From contig CM074759.1 of NCBI GenBank assembly GCA_037355855.1, forward strand, positions 4,526,001 through 4,590,000: a stretch of 64,000 nucleotides of DNA, in the 5' to 3' direction. Below the pieces are notes generated by a model. It was not told where the DNA came from. It saw nothing but the letters and a program-made list of their open reading frames with translations, and did no database searches. Every line of letters starts with the position of its first letter. The stretch's first letter is position 1. A program made the position numbers and the translations under genes. The stretch comes from Pseudo-nitzschia pungens (taxonomy: Eukaryota; Bacillariophyta; Bacillariophyceae; Bacillariales; Bacillariaceae). Below are positions 40,849 through 49,928 of this stretch, one piece after another.

Positions 40849-43798
40849 GATCAGAAGGAAACCCAGTCTGTCGCAGGGATGGAAGAGTTGCCGGAGCTGA
40901 TTTGGTGGAAACATTGGCATGGCTCAAATCACTGACACTAGCATCATGGCTGGAGGAGAATGCAATTGCAGCAACTCCAAGCCTCAATGCAGAGGCTGCG
41001 TCTTCCCCACCACCGGCAGCAGGAACTGCAGTTGAGGAATCAGGAGAGGCCACAGGGAGGTCACCAGCCATGGCATTCTGGGGAGGGTCAGGAACTGCAG
41101 GGGGAACTTCAGGAGGAATACCAGGAGAGGCATCAGCCTTGGCAACATTGGAAGAATCACCTCCAGTAGGAACACCACCTGCAGGCGCTGAAGCCTGGAC
41201 ATCAGTGAGATTGGAAGTACCGGTTGCTAAAGTATCCATGGATTGAGAATCATCAAATCCGCCACCACCACTGTCAGCACGGGCTTGGAGGTTAAAGTGC
41301 AGATCCAGATCAAAGGTAAGGTCTGGGGCAAGGTCAACTGACAAGTCATCATCAACAAGTTCCCAATCTCTTGCATCCCCATCACCAAAAAAGGGAAGAG
41401 AGTCATCCTGCATTGGATCTGCAGCAGGTTCAGTTTCCACAACACAATTGGCAGCAGCATCCCAATGGTAGGCTTCCATTTCAGTCAGGCACTCAGAAGA
41501 GAACCATTGTCGAACACAAGAACCATAATGAGCTTCCAGTATAATAGGCAGGAAAGACAACATGGCCATTGCTTCAGCCTTGGTAGTGATATTGTACAAA
41601 GCAAGGATCTCGCCGCGGTATGAACTGGTATCAACAGAAAGAAAAAGAGGCCATGACCAATTGTCACGGGTTCTGATACCCAGAAGCACACTGCGCAGTG
41701 TCTTCAAACCCAGCCCTTGGCCCAGGTCAACTGGAAGATCAAGATCAACTACCCCCAGAACAGGAGCAGTTTCATGGCTCTCAATAAATTTAGCTTGGCG
41801 GTGCTTAGCCTGGCGAACAGTCTTGAGCTTGGAGGGGGGAAGAGGTCTGTCAGAAGGATTGGTAGCTGTCTCAATAAACTTGTAGAATTTACCATCAGGG
41901 AGAGAGGCAATGTCTGAAGGTTTGCACCAATTGAACTGGGCTTTGAGGAGCTTAACAGTTTGGGCGCGCTTTGTAGCATCACACAAAACATGTGCAGCCT
42001 GAACAGGATTGGGATCAGGAGTTCTGGAGTTGTCAAGGCTGATATTCTTCCTGATAACAGCAATAGGACATGCCTGAAACCTGGGATGAGTCTGAAGCAA
42101 TTCGTTGTAGTGGTCAAGATCAAAACTCTGCATGTAAGATCCAAGGAGAAAGCCACATGTGACAATAACTGGGGCCTGTATGTGGTCATATTTCAGGTCC
42201 ATGTCACGGTCTCTGAGCCTCTGGAGCAATTGTGCTGAAAAGAGTTTCTCCAGGGAAGCACTGTGGCCCACAAAGAAGCGTAGATGAGGAGCAGTTCTAC
42301 TGCGAAGCCAGAGCTGAGCAACATACAATTCCAAGGTCTTCCTGTCAGGAAGTGTCGTCCAAAACTTGGTAACAGGCTTGGCCTTGGGGTTGAGCCTGGC
42401 TCTGGAGGGAAAAACATACAACACCAGGCGCTTGTCAACAGTCCATAGAAGATCCAAAGCTTCCTTGAGTGACTTGAGCAGCTCATCATATAGTTCCCCA
42501 GGGTGTTGTGACATCAACCTTGGAAGGGACAGAGTGACATAAGAACGATGAGAACACTTGGTGCCAGCAGTGACATCCACTGGAGCTCTAGAATCACTGG
42601 AGCAAACCCCTCGGCGTTGGAGGAAATGCCCAGCAGAGGAGGACAAGACAGTAGCATCACCTCCACCAGGAAGAAAGGACACTGATTTGGAAGTGGAAGC
42701 ATCATCAACTGCAGTTGGCGCAGGTGTAGGAGGTCGCTTCTTGAAATACCAGTGGGAGCCAAGCACCTGATTGGCTGCCAACCAAACTCTTCCTTCAGTG
42801 CTGGGCAAAAGGTTACCTTCACAATACAGGTCATCAAAACACTCAGGAGACATCTTGGCCAAACCAATAAGACATCTCTTCAGAGCATGGCCTGAAGGTT
42901 GCTTGGTCCAGTCTGCAGAGGCTTGGAAGCAGAGAGAAGCAAGGGAAACCAGGGACTCCACAGAAGCAGTTCTCCACTCAGGGTTGTCAGGAAAAGCTTG
43001 AGCATATGCTGGAGGGATGGCAGACTGACAGACATCATGGATGGATTTCTTGTCATTCCCATCTTTCTTGCTGAAGAAGTGAGTGGGACTAGGACACCCA
43101 GTCCATAGCCGGGATCCTGCTGGAGTTTTACGAAGAGTGTGGATAGGGGTGGGAATGGAAGCACGACCAGTAAAAGGCCCCTTACCGTAGAAGCACCAGA
43201 GGAAGGAATCTGAGTGAGCTTTGTTGGCAGCAGCCAGGGCTTTCTTGCGCAGGGCATGTCGCTCTGCAGACGGTGTGTCAGAAAGAAATGCAAGAGTAGC
43301 TTGTTTCAGACTAGACTTGGAAGGAGAGACCTTGGAAGGAGGGTGCTTAGAGTCTGAGAGCTCAGAGCCTGGCTGGCCATCCCTAGACGTCGCACTGTTG
43401 GACTTTCCACTGTTGGGCTTCCCACTGTTGGACGTCCCACTGTTGGAAGTTCCACTGTTGGGCTTCCCACTGTTGGACTTCCCACTGTCAGACGTCCCAC
43501 TGTCGGACTGCCCACTGCCTGAATGCCCTGTGTCTGAATGCCCAGTGCCTGACTGCTCAGTGCTCATATCAACATCATCTAGTGCACCAGTAGACACAGC
43601 AGAAGTGAAGGACATATCATCATCAGAAGGGAGTGAATCCCTAGCTGTACGGGGAGAGGGAGGGGGAGAGGGAGTAGCCTGAAGAACGGAACCAGCAGGT
43701 GGTCGGCGGGAAGGGGTCCCCGTAAAGGCGCGTTTGTTTGAAGGAGTGTTAGCCAAGGTAGACCTTTTTCGCCTGGAAGCTGGCGGGGGGGGAGGCAT
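40841..43798 (-). CDS. LINE B ORF1 protein (985 aa)
   Basis: ATG at 43798 in the same CACCATG context as copy A; same length and nearly the same sequence. It differs from A mainly within the pentamer repeat block (order of KSNSG, KPNSG and TSNSG units at about 43390-43545), so that block is the fast-changing part. Stop overlaps the ORF2 ATG (8 nt), suggesting coupled termination-reinitiation. Confidence 0.87.
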   Translation of the reverse strand: MPPPPPASRRKRSTLANTPSNKRAFTGTPSRRPPAGSVLQATPSPPPSPRTARDSLPSDDDMSFTSAVSTGALDDVDMSTEQSGTGHSDTGHSGSGQSDSGTSDSGKSNSGKPNSGTSNSGTSNSGKPNSGKSNSATSRDGQPGSELSDSKHPPSKVSPSKSSLKQATLAFLSDTPSAERHALRKKALAAANKAHSDSFLWCFYGKGPFTGRASIPTPIHTLRKTPAGSRLWTGCPSPTHFFSKKDGNDKKSIHDVCQSAIPPAYAQAFPDNPEWRTASVESLVSLASLCFQASADWTKQPSGHALKRCLIGLAKMSPECFDDLYCEGNLLPSTEGRVWLAANQVLGSHWYFKKRPPTPAPTAVDDASTSKSVSFLPGGGDATVLSSSAGHFLQRRGVCSSDSRAPVDVTAGTKCSHRSYVTLSLPRLMSQHPGELYDELLKSLKEALDLLWTVDKRLVLYVFPSRARLNPKAKPVTKFWTTLPDRKTLELYVAQLWLRSRTAPHLRFFVGHSASLEKLFSAQLLQRLRDRDMDLKYDHIQAPVIVTCGFLLGSYMQSFDLDHYNELLQTHPRFQACPIAVIRKNISLDNSRTPDPNPVQAAHVLCDATKRAQTVKLLKAQFNWCKPSDIASLPDGKFYKFIETATNPSDRPLPPSKLKTVRQAKHRQAKFIESHETAPVLGVVDLDLPVDLGQGLGLKTLRSVLLGIRTRDNWSWPLFLSVDTSSYRGEILALYNITTKAEAMAMLSFLPIILEAHYGSCVRQWFSSECLTEMEAYHWDAAANCVVETEPAADPMQDDSLPFFGDGDARDWELVDDDLSVDLAPDLTFDLDLHFNLQARADSGGGGFDDSQSMDTLATGTSNLTDVQASAPAGGVPTGGDSSNVAKADASPGIPPEVPPAVPDPPQNAMAGDLPVASPDSSTAVPAAGGGEDAASALRLGVAAIAFSSSHDASVSDLSHANVSTKSAPATLPSLRQTGFPSDHG

Positions 43799-45694
43799 GG
43801 TGGGGCTAGGATCGTCTGAATAGGCGTGTTGGCTCGGGCGCTGGTAGGCTGTCAGTGTTAACCTGTATGGATATATACAGATGGGTGTTTCCTGGAAACA
43901 GGGTACAGCAGCAACAACAAGGGTAACCTTGGTCTGGACAAGGAAAAGGTCCCTGGGGATCCAAAAAATATACTGGAGCACACCCACAAAAGTCACCAAC
44001 GAGCAAAATTTGTCTCACACTTGAAGCACAAAAACTCTGCGCAAATTTGTCTCACACTTGAAGCACAAAAACTCTGCGCGCGGAACTCTGCAAATCGTGT
44101 AGGCTTGTACTCGTACTGTACTCCTAGCTTGAAAATTGTGCAAGTTTGAACAATTTTTCAACTACTGCAAATCGTGTAGACTGAAGTCGTAGTACTTGTA
44201 GCTTGAAAATTGCACCGGGAAGCTAGTGGCTTGAAAACAGGGGCTTTAGTAGGAACACTTAGGGACCGGGGGATATCAATGGCAGGGCACACTTAAAAGG
44301 CTCAGGAGGGAACTTGAAGTTCAAACTCGCGAGTACTTATAAGTGGAAACAGTAATTGGCTTGAAAACAGGGACCTTAAGCGGAGCAGAGCTGCTGTAGA
44401 ATTCTACAGGGAAAATTCTGGTAGTTCTGTCTGGAGTTGCGGGCAAATGGATAGAAGTACCACTTTTGGCCCTGTAGAATTTACGTAGAGGGGGGAAATG
44501 GATCCAGGGGCAATTGGCTTGAAAACAGGAACCTTGAGCGAGACACTTAAGGATCAGGAAAGCTGCTTGCTTGAAAACAGGGGCTGTAGTAGGAAGACCT
44601 AAGGACCAGGGGAAGGCTTGTGTCTTGAAAACAGTGTCAAACTTGAAGTTCAACCTGGGGTTGCTTAATAGCAAAAACACTTAGGGAGCAGGGAACTCGC
44701 GAACACTTAGGGACCAGGGAAGCTGCTTGCTTGAAAACAGGGGCTGTAGTAGAAACACCTAGGGACCAGGGGGAGGCTTGTGTCTTGAAAACAGTGTCGA
44801 ACTTGAAGTTCAAGTTGGGGTTGCTTAATAGCGAAAACACTTAGGGATCAGGGAACTCGCAAACACTTAGGGACCAGGGGAATTGTAGTCTTGAAAACAA
44901 GGGGCGGTAGTAGCTGTAGTCTTGGAAACAAGAGTGCACTAAGTAGGAGGTACTTAGGGATCGGTTGGTCTTGGCTTGGAAACAGATGTAGTAGGGGGAG
45001 CCTTAAGCGAAAACACTTAGGGACTGGGGGGCTTGGCTAGGAAACAGGGTAGCGCTTAAGTGATAGACACTTAAAAGAGCAGGGGGCTATTGGCTTGAAA
45101 AGAGGGAGGAAACTGGAAGATATGCTCGCGTGAACTTGCAAATACTTAGGGATCAGCAAGCAGGAACCTTCTAGAAAGGGGGGGTATGTATGTGTTCGAC
45201 AACTTCAACTTGAAAAGACTTAGGAAACTCAGCAAGGAACCTTGAAGAATGTAGAACGTTAAGTGGATATCACTTAAGGGGCTTGGAAGACTGTATAGCG
45301 TTAAATAATAAGGTAGCTTGAAAACAGATCGAAAAACAAACCGAGCTCGGAGACAAAGCGAAACCGAAACAGAATCAGCTGTAGAAATTAGTACTGGTGT
45401 TGCTGTAGAAAATTATGTGTCCTTGTTTTCGTGTTGCTTGTTGCTGGTGTTGCCGAATCGATCGGCCGACCGGCAGGGAAGCAAGCAACCAAAGCAACCA
45501 AAGGAAGCAAGGAGCAGCCAAACAAAGAGCAGAATCAGATAGAGGAGATCTCTGTTAATAGGTGTAGTGCTTGGTGTTGTTGTAGGAGCTTTAGAAGTGA
45601 GGGAGATATCAAAGGGGAATGGTGTGTAGAAATCTACGTGTTTTAAGTACTGGAACATCGGAACGTCGGACAAAATGCGCGATGCGAAAATTGT
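43799..45694 (-). promoter_or_regulatory. LINE B 5' leader
   Basis: 1.9 kb, the longest of the three leaders. Same repeated hairpin modules as A and C, plus a perfect 37-bp tandem duplication (44007-44043 and 44044-44080, AATTTGTCTCACACTTGAAG core). An extra ~120-bp segment lies near 44384-44500. No ORF supported. Confidence 0.7.
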
Positions 45695-45711
45695 AGATGG
45701 GAAGAGACTCT
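45695..45711. repeat. LINE B target-site duplication, right copy
   Basis: Identical to 34692-34708. Confidence 0.95.
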
Positions 45712-46676
45712 CTCCCATGGCTTTCCAGCTGACATCCTCCAATCACTTGAGGGATCATCTTGACTGGCCGAGATGTCCTCCATCTTGGCCTCCAGCAGCA
45801 AAGCGCTTTTGGACTAAGGCACTTCAGACCTGTTTTCTTCCCCCTTGTCCACCCCCTGCAGCCAGGGCACTAGCTCCTTCTTTTCATCTTGGGCCTTGGC
45901 TCTCTCCCCAGACAGCTTCTCTTTGGCCTTGGTTTTTGTCTCCATCCACCAACAGAATATTCTTCAAAACTTCTACTGGCTGGACTGTGAGCACCTCCCA
46001 GGGCAGGGGCAGATACAGGGTCACTGCTGACATCCTTTCTGACAAACCAGCCTGCGCTGATGTGCTTGTCTGCCCTGTTATCTGTGGCCAAGTTGTTCGA
46101 GTGGTTGGGTCCTCAGCCTTTGTTTCCGAACCTCCTGACATGGATCCTCTGGAGTACAATCCATATGATTCTCTTCCAGACTCCCCAGTAGATGCCTTTG
46201 ATGCACTCTGTGAGTCTCCAAGGGTACTTCTCCACAAATATTCTCTACCACAGGCTGGCTGTCAACACCTTGTTGATGCTATCCAGAGTGGTATTGCCAG
46301 TGCTGTCTGTGATGGGTCATTTGATCCGGACCTTCTCAGAGGAACTTCTGCATTCATTTTGTCACCCAATACCTCCACCAAGACTGCTTCATTGTTCCTC
46401 ACTGGCTGTAATTTTGTCAGTGGATCCCCTGAGGATCAGTCATCCTACAGGAGTGAACTGGCGGGTATCATTGGAGTTCTCACCTGTTGCACTGCTCTGG
46501 TGAATCTTTTTGATATTGCTTCTGGCTCTATCACTATTGCTCTGGATGGTGACACAGCTCTCAAACAGGCTCAGGGATCTTGGCCTTTGGTTATTTCCCA
46601 GAAGTCTTTTGATTATGTTTATGTCATCAGAAACATGATTTCTGCCCTGCCAATCTCTGTGCACTTTCAGTGGTTT
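45712..46676 (+). pseudogene. LINE A ORF2 continuation, ending inside RNase H
   Basis: Resumes the ORF2 frame after LINE B (SPMAFQLTSSNHL...), includes CDGSFD, RSELAGI and LDGDTAL, and breaks off at VHFQW, before the last catalytic Asp and the zinc knuckle. The junction to gypsy LTR sequence shows only 1-2 bases of overlap (CA). Confidence 0.88.
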
Positions 46677-46823
46677 CAATGCATGTGCGCCGTTATTCAA
46701 ATATAAGCACGGCGCGCTTGTGTATATGCAAACGTTCACACGAAAATCGAATCACTCTCTTAAGAGTTAAAATATTAGTCACAATTTCCATACTACTCCG
46801 AAATTCTACTCTAGACCGTAACA
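46677..46823 (+). repeat. Partial gypsy LTR (3' 147 bp)
   Basis: Matches LTR positions 112-258 with no difference from the 5' LTR that I can see. Together with leader and gag start it is the second copy of the 356-bp duplication. Confidence 0.9.
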
Positions 46824-46935
46824 CAGTAATTACTGTTTGTGCTTTACAGTAGAAACAGTAGAACTCAGTACTGAATTCAAACCAAACCCCCCTTATCCTC
46901 AACAAAACAAGCACCTTGTATCTCCAACAAGCAAC

Positions 46936-47973
46936 ATGGCAGGTATCTACAGAGATCCCCCCATCACCTACAAGAGCTCCTTCGATCGAACCAAGCCCAA
47001 GCTCTTCACCCTGTACAACGTCGACGATGATCGAACCGACAGCATGAAGGTCCCTCTGTTTACGGAGACAGGAGGTCTCGAAGAACTGCTCTTTGTGGAG
47101 GAGTCCTTTCGAAACGCCGCCAAGCTCCTAAGACTTCCCACTGAGATATATCTAACCCACTTCAGCCGATGCCTCACTACAGACGCGCAGAGCAAGTGGA
47201 ATGACATGATAAAGGACCCACTGGATCCAGAAGAATACCAATACGAACAAGAAGAGATGGGAGGATACGAGCAGGCCTTCCTTGACTTCACCAAGCTCTA
47301 CTGCAATGCCAGAGACGCCAGAGACATCATGCATACTTATCTCAGAAGCCCCGAATGCAGGAAGACGTCATCAGTCACCTGCAAAGAACACGCAGATCGG
47401 ATCCTTATCCTCATGAAATATACTCAGAAATTAGATGGGAGCAGCGCTCCCCTCTCAAGAGTGGAGAAACTCACCATTCTCCTCCACTCCTTCCCATCCT
47501 CATGGATAGAGAGCTATGGAATCATCCACAGTGGAATTCAAGAAGGCACCACAGTACAGCACATCGTCGATCACATGAGCTGCCACGAGCGCCAAGCCAA
47601 CAAAAAGAGCAACAAAAATAACAACAAGCAGCAGAAGCGCTCGAACAATTCCAACAGCAATAACAACAGCAACTCGCGCAAGCGCAACTCGCATAACCAC
47701 AAGGGCAACAACAACAAGAAAAAATCCAACCCTTGTAGGATCCCCGGTCACAACCATGATTGGTCGGAGTGCTCGAAGAACAAGTACTCCAAGAACTACA
47801 ACAAGCCTCCTCACTCCAAACAAGCTGAGACGTTTCACACCCAAGCTCACCTTGTCTCCGGAAGCAATGAAGCCTTCCAAGCCCATATGAGAGCAGCCAT
47901 GGAATCATACCACACAGCTCATGGAGGCCGGACCGAACGAAGTATCGATGGGGAACTCGTATGGCTCCCCTGA
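46936..47973 (+). CDS. Ty3/gypsy Gag (345 aa)
   Basis: Start ATG at 46936 (GCAACATGG); an upstream non-ATG frame extension lies in the leader and is rejected. A capsid-like helical N-terminal half, then a basic Asn/Lys/Ser tract (KKSNKNNNKQQKRSNN), then a CRIPGHNHDWSEC knuckle-like motif (C, GH, C spacing) typical of retroelement nucleocapsids. It ends with TGA at 47971-47973 in the context CCC TGA CTC. The same frame stays open beyond the stop, through the LINE C insertion point, into pol. Confidence 0.85.
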   Translation: MAGIYRDPPITYKSSFDRTKPKLFTLYNVDDDRTDSMKVPLFTETGGLEELLFVEESFRNAAKLLRLPTEIYLTHFSRCLTTDAQSKWNDMIKDPLDPEEYQYEQEEMGGYEQAFLDFTKLYCNARDARDIMHTYLRSPECRKTSSVTCKEHADRILILMKYTQKLDGSSAPLSRVEKLTILLHSFPSSWIESYGIIHSGIQEGTTVQHIVDHMSCHERQANKKSNKNNNKQQKRSNNSNSNNNSNSRKRNSHNHKGNNNKKKSNPCRIPGHNHDWSECSKNKYSKNYNKPPHSKQAETFHTQAHLVSGSNEAFQAHMRAAMESYHTAHGGRTERSIDGELVWLP

Positions 47974-48164
47974 CTCCAAGGCTCCAAGCCTTCGAAGAAG
48001 CCCCGGGCTTCAACAAAACCAGCAATCACCTTGCCTCCGGCTCCCCAGGAACTGGATGCCAGCACAGCCCTGCTGTCTGGGATGACGCATGGAGGAGATC
48101 TCCCAGATAAAGAGGGGAAGGAACCTACAGGATGGAGTATTCCTGTTGAAAGCTCAGCAAAGCC
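47974..48164 (+). CDS. Gag-pol linker, open in gag frame up to LINE C
   Basis: After the single TGA the gag frame continues without a stop to the LINE C junction. With LINE C and one duplication copy removed (11,201 bp), it is in frame with 59366 onward. This suggests a one-frame gag-pol with either a readthrough stop or a nonsense change. Confidence 0.6.
48146..48164. repeat. LINE C target-site duplication, left copy
   Basis: TTGAAAGCTCAGCAAAGCC, identical to 59347-59365 (the first TT could belong to the tail). Confidence 0.95.
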
Positions 48165-49928
48165 ACAATTTTGCGACGCGCATCTTTGTCCGACGTTCCG
48201 ATGTTCCAGTACTTAAAACACGTAGATTTCTACACAACTTTCCCCTTTGATATCTCACTCACTTCTAAAGCTCCTACAGCAACACCAAGCTCTACACCTA
48301 TTAACAGAGACCTCCCCTATCTGATTCTGCTGTTTGTTGGGCTGCTCCTTGCTTCCTTTGGTTGCTGTGGTTGCCTGTTTCCTCTGCCGGTCGGTCGATC
48401 GATTCGGCAGCAACGAGCTTCGGCAAGCAAAAACAACACATAATTTTCTACAGCAATTGCAGTACTAATTCTACAGCAGCTCTGCCGGTTAGTCTCCACG
48501 CTCAGTTTGTCTCCGAGCACGGTTTGTTTTTATGTTCTGTTTTCAAGCTACCTTATTATTTAACGCTATACGGTCTTTCAAGCCCTTTAAGTGATATCCA
48601 CTTAACGTTCTACATTCTTCAAGGTTCCTTGCTGAAGTTCTCTAAGTCTTTTCAAGTTGAAGTTGTCGAACACATACATAACCCCCCTTCTAGAAGGTTC
48701 CTACTCGTTGACCCTTGAGTATTTGCAAGTTCGCGCGAGCATATCTTCCAGTTTCCTCCCTCTTTTCAAGCCAATAGCCCCCCTGATTCTTAAGTACCTT
48801 TCACTTAAGAGATACCCTGTTTCCTCGCCAAGCCCCCTTGTCCTTAAGTGTGTTTGCTTAAGGCTCCCCCTACTCCGCCTGTTTTCAAGCCAAGACCAAG
48901 CGATCTTTAAGTACCTTCTACTTATTACGCTCTTGCTTCCACGACTACAGCTACTATCGCCCCTTGTTTTCAAGACTACAGTTTCCTTGGTCCCTAAGTG
49001 TTTGCGAGTTCCCTGATCCCTAAGTGCTTTTTGCTATTAAGCAACCCCAACTTGAACTTCAAGTTCGACACTGTTTTCAAGACACAAGCCTCCCCCTGGT
49101 CCCTAGGTGTTTCTACTAAAGCCCCTGTTTTCAAGCAAGCAGCTTCCCTGGTCCCTAAGTGTCTCGCTCAAGGTCCCTGTTTTCAAGCCAATTGCCCCTG
49201 GATACTTTTTCCACTGCAACCCTGGTCCCTAAGTGTCTCGCTTAAGGCCCCTGTTTTCAAGACAATTGCCCCAGGATACTGTTTCCACTTATAAGTACTT
49301 GCGAGTTTGAACTTCAAGTTCCCTCCTGAGCCTTTTAAGTGTGCCATGCCATTGATATCCCCCGGTCCCTAAGTGTTCCTACTAAAGCCCCTGTTTTCAC
49401 GCAAGCAGTGTCCCTACCAGGCCTTTGATACAAGCCAGTTGTCGGTTTCTACAGTCTGTTTCTACACGATTTGCAGGAGTCTACAGGAGTTTCTAAATTT
49501 AGTAACTCCAGAGCACCTCTGTGGGTTTCGAACGTGCCTTTTCTGGTAGTGCTCCAGTTTTTTTGGATCCCCTGGAGTTTTTTCCTGTTCAGACCAACGT
49601 TGGACCTGTTGTTGCTGCTGTACCTTGGTTCAAACCCAGCGTACAACCCCAAGCTATCCATCCCGCAGTCAGGCTCCCAGCAGTCAAGCTCTCAGCAGTC
49701 AGCCCACCAGCAGTCAGCCCACCAGCAGTCAGCCCACCAGCAGTCAGCCCACCAGCAGTCAGCCCACCAGCAGTCAGCCCACAAGCCGTCAGCCCACCAG
49801 CAATCAGCCCACCAGCAGTCAGCTCATCAGCAGTCAGCCCACCAGCAGTCAGCCCACCAGCAGTCGGCCCACCAGCAGTCAGCCCACCAGCAATCAGCCC
49901 ACCAGCGGTCAGCTCCACTTCTGGTACA
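48165..49928 (+). promoter_or_regulatory. LINE C 5' leader
   Basis: Same architecture as leader A: hairpins at 48587-48605 (TTAAGTG/CACTTAA), TCTTAAGT/ACTTAAGA near 48790-48812, and AACTTGAA/TTCAAGTT near 49049. Its last 250 bp are the 15-bp tandem array. Presumed promoter and structured RNA region. Confidence 0.7.
49671..49918 (+). repeat. 15-bp tandem array (CAGTCAGCCCACCAG)
   Basis: About 16 imperfect copies upstream of the chosen ORF1 ATG. All three frames are open through it because the unit is a multiple of 3, which creates a long GTG-initiated extension (from 49521) that I do not accept as coding without more evidence. Copies A and B lack it. Confidence 0.9.

Larger units (their letters stand above)
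34709..45694 (-). mobile_element. LINE copy B, full length, coding-intact (10,986 bp)
   Basis: 5' end ACAATTTTCGC at 45694; leader 45694-43799; ORF1 43798-40841; ORF2 40848-35008; 3' UTR and tail to 34709 with the conserved hairpins and (TTA)n end. Perfect 17-bp target duplication on both sides, both ORFs open. It is nearly identical in protein sequence to copy A, so it inserted recently. This is the best candidate here for a mobilisation-competent LINE. Confidence 0.93.
26294..46676 (+). mobile_element. LINE copy A, split by LINE B and 3'-truncated
   Basis: 5' end ACAATTTTGCG at 26294; leader to 27989; ORF1; ORF2 to 34708; LINE B inserted in inverse orientation (34709-45694); ORF2 resumes at 45712 and breaks off at about 46676 in the RNase H domain, directly joined to an internal point of a gypsy LTR. 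The 3' UTR and tail are missing, which is unusual because LINE loss is normally at the 5' end. Confidence 0.9.

Noticed and set aside
49671..49918. CRISPR array
   Set aside because: 15-bp units without spacers, inside a LINE leader of a eukaryote.
49521..49928. PPAVS-repeat N-terminal extension of LINE C ORF1
   Set aside because: GTG start, 15-bp array open in all frames, absent from copies A and B.
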